A stretch of 64,000 nucleotides of DNA from Pedobacter sp014947265. GTDB lineage: Bacteria > Bacteroidota > Bacteroidia > Sphingobacteriales > Sphingobacteriaceae. A model generated the notes under the pieces. The model was given only the letters and a program-made list of their open reading frames with translations, did not search any database and had not been told where the DNA came from. Below, piece by piece: positions 59,951 to 64,000 of this stretch; the stretch's first letter is position 1, and every line of letters begins with the position of its first letter. Location of the stretch: positions 62,001-126,000 of the forward strand of contig NZ_JADCNK010000010.1 in assembly GCF_014947265.1 (NCBI RefSeq), given 5' to 3'. Both the position numbers and the translations under genes were made by a program.

Positions 59951-60995
59951 GGACATTAACGATTTAGTAAGAGAAAATATAAAAAACCTTCGCCCCTACT
60001 CTACCGCTAGAGACGAATTTAAAGGTCAGGCATCTGTTTTTTTGGATGCAAACGAGAACAGTTATGGTTCGCCATTACCCGCTAATTATAACCGTTATCC
60101 TGACCCATTGCAACTTGATTTGAAAGATGCAATCAGCAAAATAAAAGGTGTACCAATTGAGAATACTTTTTTAGGAAATGGTAGTGATGAAGCGATAGAT
60201 TTATTGTTTCGCGCATTTTGTAATCCTGGAAAAGATAACGTAATTGTGCTGCCGCCAACCTATGGGATGTACGAAGTTTCGGCGAATATAAATGATGTAG
60301 AAATACGCAAAGTTAACTTGCTTCCAAACTTCCAATTGGACATGGAAAAGATCGCAGAAACAATTGATAAAAACACGAAATTAATCTTCATTTGTTCACC
60401 AAATAATCCGACTGGAAATTCGATAAACCGCGAAGATATTGAAACCATTTTAGCCAACTTTAATGGCATCGTTGTAGTGGATGAAGCGTATATAAATTAC
60501 GCCCGTCAGAAGACCTTTATTCAGGAGTTAACCGAGTACGGAAACCTGGTAGTTTTGCAAACTTTTTCGAAAGCCTGGGGACTTGCCGCTTTGCGTTTAG
60601 GCATGGCATTTTCGTCAACAAAAGTGATCGATGTTTTGAACAAAATTAAGCCTCCTTATAACATCAATCAGGCCACGCAGGATCTGGCTTTCGAAGCCTT
60701 AAAAAACATCGCTCAGGTGAACGAATGGATTAAAGAATCTGTTGCAGAAAGAGACCGTTTAAGCAAGGCTTTAACCGCACTAAATATCGTCAAAAAAGTA
60801 TATCCTTCTGACGCCAATTTTATCCTGACAGAAGTTACCGATGCCTTAAAAATTTATGATACTTTAGTGGAGCAAGGCATCATTGTACGCGACCGATCTA
60901 AAGTAACTTTATGCGAAGGATGTTTAAGGATTACAGTGGGTACAAAAGAAGAAAATGACCAATTATTACAAATACTAAGCACCATAATTCTTTAA
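59949..60995 (+). CDS. hisC: Histidinol-phosphate aminotransferase
   Basis: PLP-dependent enzyme of 348 residues that converts imidazole acetol phosphate to histidinol phosphate. Motifs: FLDANENSYGSPLP, YPDPLQLDLKDAI, FLGNGSDEAIDLLFRAFC, IFICSPNNPTGNSI, VVVDEAYINYA and the PLP lysine in TFSKAWGLAALRLG. Length is normal. The gene follows the repeat-filled gap after hisD. Confidence 0.95.
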   Translation: MDINDLVRENIKNLRPYSTARDEFKGQASVFLDANENSYGSPLPANYNRYPDPLQLDLKDAISKIKGVPIENTFLGNGSDEAIDLLFRAFCNPGKDNVIVLPPTYGMYEVSANINDVEIRKVNLLPNFQLDMEKIAETIDKNTKLIFICSPNNPTGNSINREDIETILANFNGIVVVDEAYINYARQKTFIQELTEYGNLVVLQTFSKAWGLAALRLGMAFSSTKVIDVLNKIKPPYNINQATQDLAFEALKNIAQVNEWIKESVAERDRLSKALTALNIVKKVYPSDANFILTEVTDALKIYDTLVEQGIIVRDRSKVTLCEGCLRITVGTKEENDQLLQILSTIIL

Positions 60996-61026
60996 AGGAA
61001 TTAACACTTAAAAGCTACATTAATTT

Positions 61027-62211
61027 ATGGAACAAAATATAAATACACAACTCCCTGTTCCCCCTCAAGAGGGCAAGGGGGTAAAAGTATTGTTTATAGA
61101 CCGCGATGGAACCTTAAATATCGAGCCTGATGATGAACAGGTAGATAGTTTTGCAAAGCTTAAATTTTATCCGCGCTCGTTATATTATTTATCTAAAATT
61201 GCGGCCGAGCTGGATTATGAACTGGTAATGGTAACCAATCAGGATGGACTGGGTACACTTTCAAATCCCGAAGAAAATTTCTGGCCGATCCATAATTTCA
61301 TGTTAGATACTTTTGAAGGGGAAGGTGTTCATTTTAGTGAGATTGTGATTGATAGAACTTTCGCAAAAGACAATGCTCCTACCCGTAAACCTGGCACTGC
61401 TTTATTAACAAAATATTTCAGTGAAGATTACGACCTGAAAAATTCTTTCGTGATCGGCGATCGCTTAAATGATGTCGTTTTGGCCAAAAATTTAGGTGCC
61501 AAGGCGATTTTTCTCCGCCAGAATGATGCATTAGGTTCTACTGAAGCGCTAGATAAGCATGAAACTTTATTGGATGTGATTATTCTGGAAACCAGGAAAT
61601 GGGAAGATATCTACAACTTACTTAAAGCAGGAAGCCGAAAAATTCACCACGAGCGTAAAACCAACGAAACCGACATTACCATTAATCTGGATCTGGATGG
61701 AACAGGAAAAGCAAAGATTGAAACGGGTTTAAACTTTTTCGATCATATGCTCGATCAGATTGCCAGACATGGAAGTGTAGATTTAGAGGTAATTGCTAAA
61801 GGCGACTTACATATTGATGAACACCACACCATTGAAGATACCGGAATTGCATTAGGTGAGGCTTTTGCCAAAGGCTTAGGCAATAAACTGGGCATTGAAA
61901 GGTATGGTTTTTGCTTACCAATGGACGATTGTCTGGCACAGGTTGCCATCGATTTTGGAGGAAGAAACTGGATTGTTTGGGATGCTGAATTTAAACGCGA
62001 AAAGGTTGGCGATATGCCTACGGAGATGTTTTATCATTTCTTTAAATCATTCAGTGATGCTGCAAAATGCAATTTAAACATAAAAGCAGAAGGCGATAAC
62101 GAACATCATAAAATTGAGGCCATTTTTAAAGCATTCGCCAAAGCAATCAAAATGGCAATCAAACGCGATGCAGAGAAAATGGTGTTACCGAGCACAAAGG
62201 GAATGTTATAA
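61027..62211 (+). CDS. hisB: Bifunctional histidinol-phosphatase / imidazoleglycerol-phosphate dehydratase
   Basis: Fusion of 394 residues. Residues about 19-205 are a HAD phosphatase (VLFIDRDGTLNIEPDDEQVD, VMVTNQDGLGT, KPGTALLTKYF, VIGDRLNDVVLA). From about 206 is the dehydratase: GLNFFDHMLDQIARHG and GDLHIDEHHTIEDTGIALGE with the manganese-binding histidines, and NEHHKIEAIFKAFAKA. It performs steps 6 and 8 of the pathway. An N-terminal extension of about 16 residues comes from CCCCCTCAAGAGGGCAAGGG, which resembles a dispersed hairpin repeat. Confidence 0.95.
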   Translation: MEQNINTQLPVPPQEGKGVKVLFIDRDGTLNIEPDDEQVDSFAKLKFYPRSLYYLSKIAAELDYELVMVTNQDGLGTLSNPEENFWPIHNFMLDTFEGEGVHFSEIVIDRTFAKDNAPTRKPGTALLTKYFSEDYDLKNSFVIGDRLNDVVLAKNLGAKAIFLRQNDALGSTEALDKHETLLDVIILETRKWEDIYNLLKAGSRKIHHERKTNETDITINLDLDGTGKAKIETGLNFFDHMLDQIARHGSVDLEVIAKGDLHIDEHHTIEDTGIALGEAFAKGLGNKLGIERYGFCLPMDDCLAQVAIDFGGRNWIVWDAEFKREKVGDMPTEMFYHFFKSFSDAAKCNLNIKAEGDNEHHKIEAIFKAFAKAIKMAIKRDAEKMVLPSTKGML

Positions 62212-62276
62212 GAAGGTGGAAGGCTGAAAGGTTTATGGCGGAGGGTTTTAAAGCCCATTCGCTGTTAAATAAACCC

Positions 62277-62340
62277 GATAAAGCGGAATAGCCCGCAGCG
62301 TAGCGAGGACTATAAGCGATAGCGGGACTACAGGCCCTAT
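62277..62340. repeat. Dispersed hairpin repeat between hisB and hisH
   Basis: TAGCCCGC (62291-62298) faces AGCGGGACTA (62322-62331); the block continues AGCGTAGCGAGGACTATAAG. The 187-bp gap between the two genes is mostly this element. Other copies are expected elsewhere in the genome. Confidence 0.55.
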
Positions 62341-62398
62341 GAAAAGCTGACTTTCATTTTCAAACCTCATAAATAAAAGGAATCTGAAATACAAAACT

Positions 62399-62992
62399 AT
62401 GGTTGGAATTATAAACTACGGAGCAGGTAACATCTTCTCCCTTACCGCAGCTTTAGATCGCTTAAACGTAACCTACGGCATGGTAAATACAGAAAATGAC
62501 CTCGAAAAATATAGCCACATCATCATTCCTGGTGTGGGCCATGCTGGTGCCGCCATGGAAAAGTTAAAGGGAACGGGCCTGGTTGAAGCCATTAAAAAAT
62601 TGACGAAACCCGTTCTTGGTATCTGCGTAGGCATGCAGCTCATTACGGAACACTCAGAAGAAGGTGATGCCTCCCTGTTGAATGTCGTTCCGGTTAAAAC
62701 CAAAAAATTCGATAAGTCACTGAATATCAAAATACCACACATGGGTTGGAATGCGGTTAGCCCGAAAAACAATTCATTATTTGAAGGTGTTGAAGATAAT
62801 ACACAATTTTACTTTGTGCATTCGTACTTTATTGAATATAACCCTACTTTTGACATTGCATCTGCTGATTATGGTTTGAAGTTTTCGGCAGCTGTACAAA
62901 AAGATAATTTCTATGGCGTTCAATTTCACCCCGAAAAATCGGGAAAAGCCGGCGAACTAGTATTAAAAAATTTTTCAAACTTAAGCTTATAA
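62399..62992 (+). CDS. hisH: Imidazole glycerol phosphate synthase subunit HisH
   Basis: Glutamine amidotransferase of 197 residues that supplies ammonia to HisF. The class I triad is visible: Cys in LGICVGMQLITEHS, and His/Glu in GVQFHPEKSG. IINYGAGNIFSLTAAL is the usual start. Two bases separate its stop from the hisA start. Confidence 0.96.
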   Translation: MVGIINYGAGNIFSLTAALDRLNVTYGMVNTENDLEKYSHIIIPGVGHAGAAMEKLKGTGLVEAIKKLTKPVLGICVGMQLITEHSEEGDASLLNVVPVKTKKFDKSLNIKIPHMGWNAVSPKNNSLFEGVEDNTQFYFVHSYFIEYNPTFDIASADYGLKFSAAVQKDNFYGVQFHPEKSGKAGELVLKNFSNLSL

Positions 62993-62993
62993 A

Positions 62994-63743
62994 ATGTACA
63001 TAATACCCGCTATTGATATTTTGGATGGAAAAGTTGTCCGTCTCCGTGAAGGCGACTACAACCAAAAAACAGAATATGATGTTTCTATTCCCGAAATGAT
63101 AGAAAAATATCGTTCAAATGGTACAGATTTCATCCATATTATTGATTTAAATGGAGCTAAAGGTGATTTTAGCAATCAAAAAGCACTTTTCGAAATTATC
63201 AAAAAAACAGATATGAAAGTGCAATATGGCGGAGGGATCAGAACCATTGAGCAGGTTACCAATTTGCTTGATGCTGGAATACATCGTGTAATTGTGGGTA
63301 CACAGGCCATTACCAATCCTGATTTCTTACCTCAATTAAGCGAAGCTTTTGCTAAAAAGGACGATTACGCCAACCGCATTGTCATTGCAATAGACGTTTT
63401 GGATGAAGTAATTAAATATTCGGGCTGGATGGAAAGCTCACCAATTAAGCTGATGGATTACGTTGACAAATGTCTTTCGTTAGGGTTTTTCCGTTTCTTA
63501 TGTACCGATATCAGCAAAGATGGAAAACTCGGTGGCGCAGCGATTGAATTGTACCAAAAACTACTGGAACACTCACCTATGATCAAACTAATTGCTTCGG
63601 GTGGTGTAAGTTCGATGGACGATATCTACGAACTGGCTAAATACCCGATTAGAAGTGTGGTGGTAGGAAAAGCGATTTACGAAGACCGTATTACCATCGA
63701 AGAAATTAAAGAGTGGAATTTGAAGGCCTTGAGTTCGATTTAA
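62994..63743 (+). CDS. hisA: Phosphoribosyl-formimino-AICAR-phosphate isomerase
   Basis: TIM-barrel isomerase of 249 residues for step 4. Catalytic Asp in IPAIDILDGKVVRL (residue 8 or so), phosphate-binding loops YGGGIRT and LIASGGVSSMDD, and the second Asp in LCTDISKDGKLGG. It is between hisH and hisF. Confidence 0.96.
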   Translation: MYIIPAIDILDGKVVRLREGDYNQKTEYDVSIPEMIEKYRSNGTDFIHIIDLNGAKGDFSNQKALFEIIKKTDMKVQYGGGIRTIEQVTNLLDAGIHRVIVGTQAITNPDFLPQLSEAFAKKDDYANRIVIAIDVLDEVIKYSGWMESSPIKLMDYVDKCLSLGFFRFLCTDISKDGKLGGAAIELYQKLLEHSPMIKLIASGGVSSMDDIYELAKYPIRSVVVGKAIYEDRITIEEIKEWNLKALSSI

Positions 63744-63759
63744 TTCCATAAATATTTAT

Positions 63760-63821
63760 GTCATCCTGAAGAATGAAGGATCTGCACCCGATGAAAAGGA
63801 TGCTTCGTTCCTCAGCATGAC
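63760..63821. repeat. Dispersed hairpin repeat between hisA and hisF
   Basis: GTCATCCTGAAGAATGAAGG and GCTTCGTTCCTCAGCATGAC pair imperfectly; a common kind of Bacteroidota intergenic repeat. It fills the 91-bp gap. Confidence 0.65.
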
Positions 63822-63834
63822 AACCAAACAAAAT

Positions 63835-64000
63835 ATGCTTTCAAAAAGAATAATTCCTTGTTTAGACGTTAAAGATGGCCGTACTGTAAAAGGCGTAAAC
63901 TTTGTTGATTTACGCGATGCGGGTGACCCGGTTGAACTGGCTGCACAATACGCACAACAAGGTGCCGACGAATTGGTTTTCCTGGATATTACCGCTACAC
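63835..64000 (+). CDS. hisF: Imidazole glycerol phosphate synthase subunit HisF (3' end outside window)
   Basis: First 55 codons of HisF. The start MLSKRIIPCLDVKDGRTVKG and the barrel strand GADELVFLDITAT are typical. It partners HisH; hisIE probably follows beyond the window. Confidence 0.95.
   Translation, partial: MLSKRIIPCLDVKDGRTVKGVNFVDLRDAGDPVELAAQYAQQGADELVFLDITAT

Overview
The window looks like chromosomal DNA of a Bacteroidota member, most likely a Pedobacter-type Sphingobacteriaceae. The grounds are a SusC/SusD polysaccharide-utilisation locus, protein families typical of this group (DUF4960, DUF4199, BatA-domain proteins, GH3-type acyl-adenylating enzymes, an ECF sigma factor with membrane partners), and several promoters of the Bacteroidetes form TTTG - 18 to 20 nt - TAnnTTTG. 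The genus is an inference from recognition, not from a search.

Layout. (1) 1-11264: the 3' part of a fructan (levan/inulin type) utilisation locus on the + strand: SusC (5' end cut by the window edge), SusD, a DUF4960 surface lipoprotein and three different GH32 enzymes, closed by a hairpin terminator. (2) 11406-16922: minus-strand regulators and small redox-type enzymes (two AraC proteins, an NmrA-like reductase, an EthD protein, a Crp/Fnr protein, a quinone-oxidoreductase-like protein). (3) 17435-33340: an accessory region with a membrane class III cyclase, a GH2 beta-galactosidase, a LysR/alpha-beta-hydrolase divergent pair, a MITE-like element, three copies of a dispersed repeat of about 230 bp, a membrane AraC regulator next to an S41 protease, an esterase with a TPR tail, an ECF sigma operon, transposase and recombinase remnants, and a tRNA-Leu at the edge. 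(4) 33407-47370: housekeeping and envelope genes on the minus strand (hscB, rseP, dxr, GH3-family protein, two glycosyltransferases, DUF4199, a dihydroorotase homologue that lacks its metal ligands, a BatA/VWA protein). (5) 47484-48010: a YoeB/YefM toxin-antitoxin pair with a palindromic operator. (6) 48651-55670: nine minus-strand genes devoted to NAD+ and ADP-ribose chemistry, headed by an NrtR-type Nudix regulator. (7) 55742-57304: an L,D-transpeptidase. (8) 57381-64000: the histidine operon hisG-D-C-B-H-A-F (hisF cut by the window end), preceded by a promoter, a His-rich leader peptide and an attenuator-like hairpin.

The most interesting system is the NAD+/ADP-ribose cluster: nrtR, a short PRPP-synthetase-like gene, a nucleoside-deoxyribosyltransferase-like gene, ADP-ribosylglycohydrolase, NADAR, macrodomain, kptA, a metallophosphoesterase and nadV. 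Spacing is tight, two palindromic sites sit between nrtR and the synthetase gene, one of them over the predicted -7 element, and a terminator follows nadV. It reads as a repressible pathway that collects ADP-ribose released from nucleic acids or proteins and rebuilds NAD+. The histidine leader is the second most notable feature.

Many intergenic gaps hold dispersed hairpin repeats of several families. All functional calls are from reading the sequence; no database search was run.
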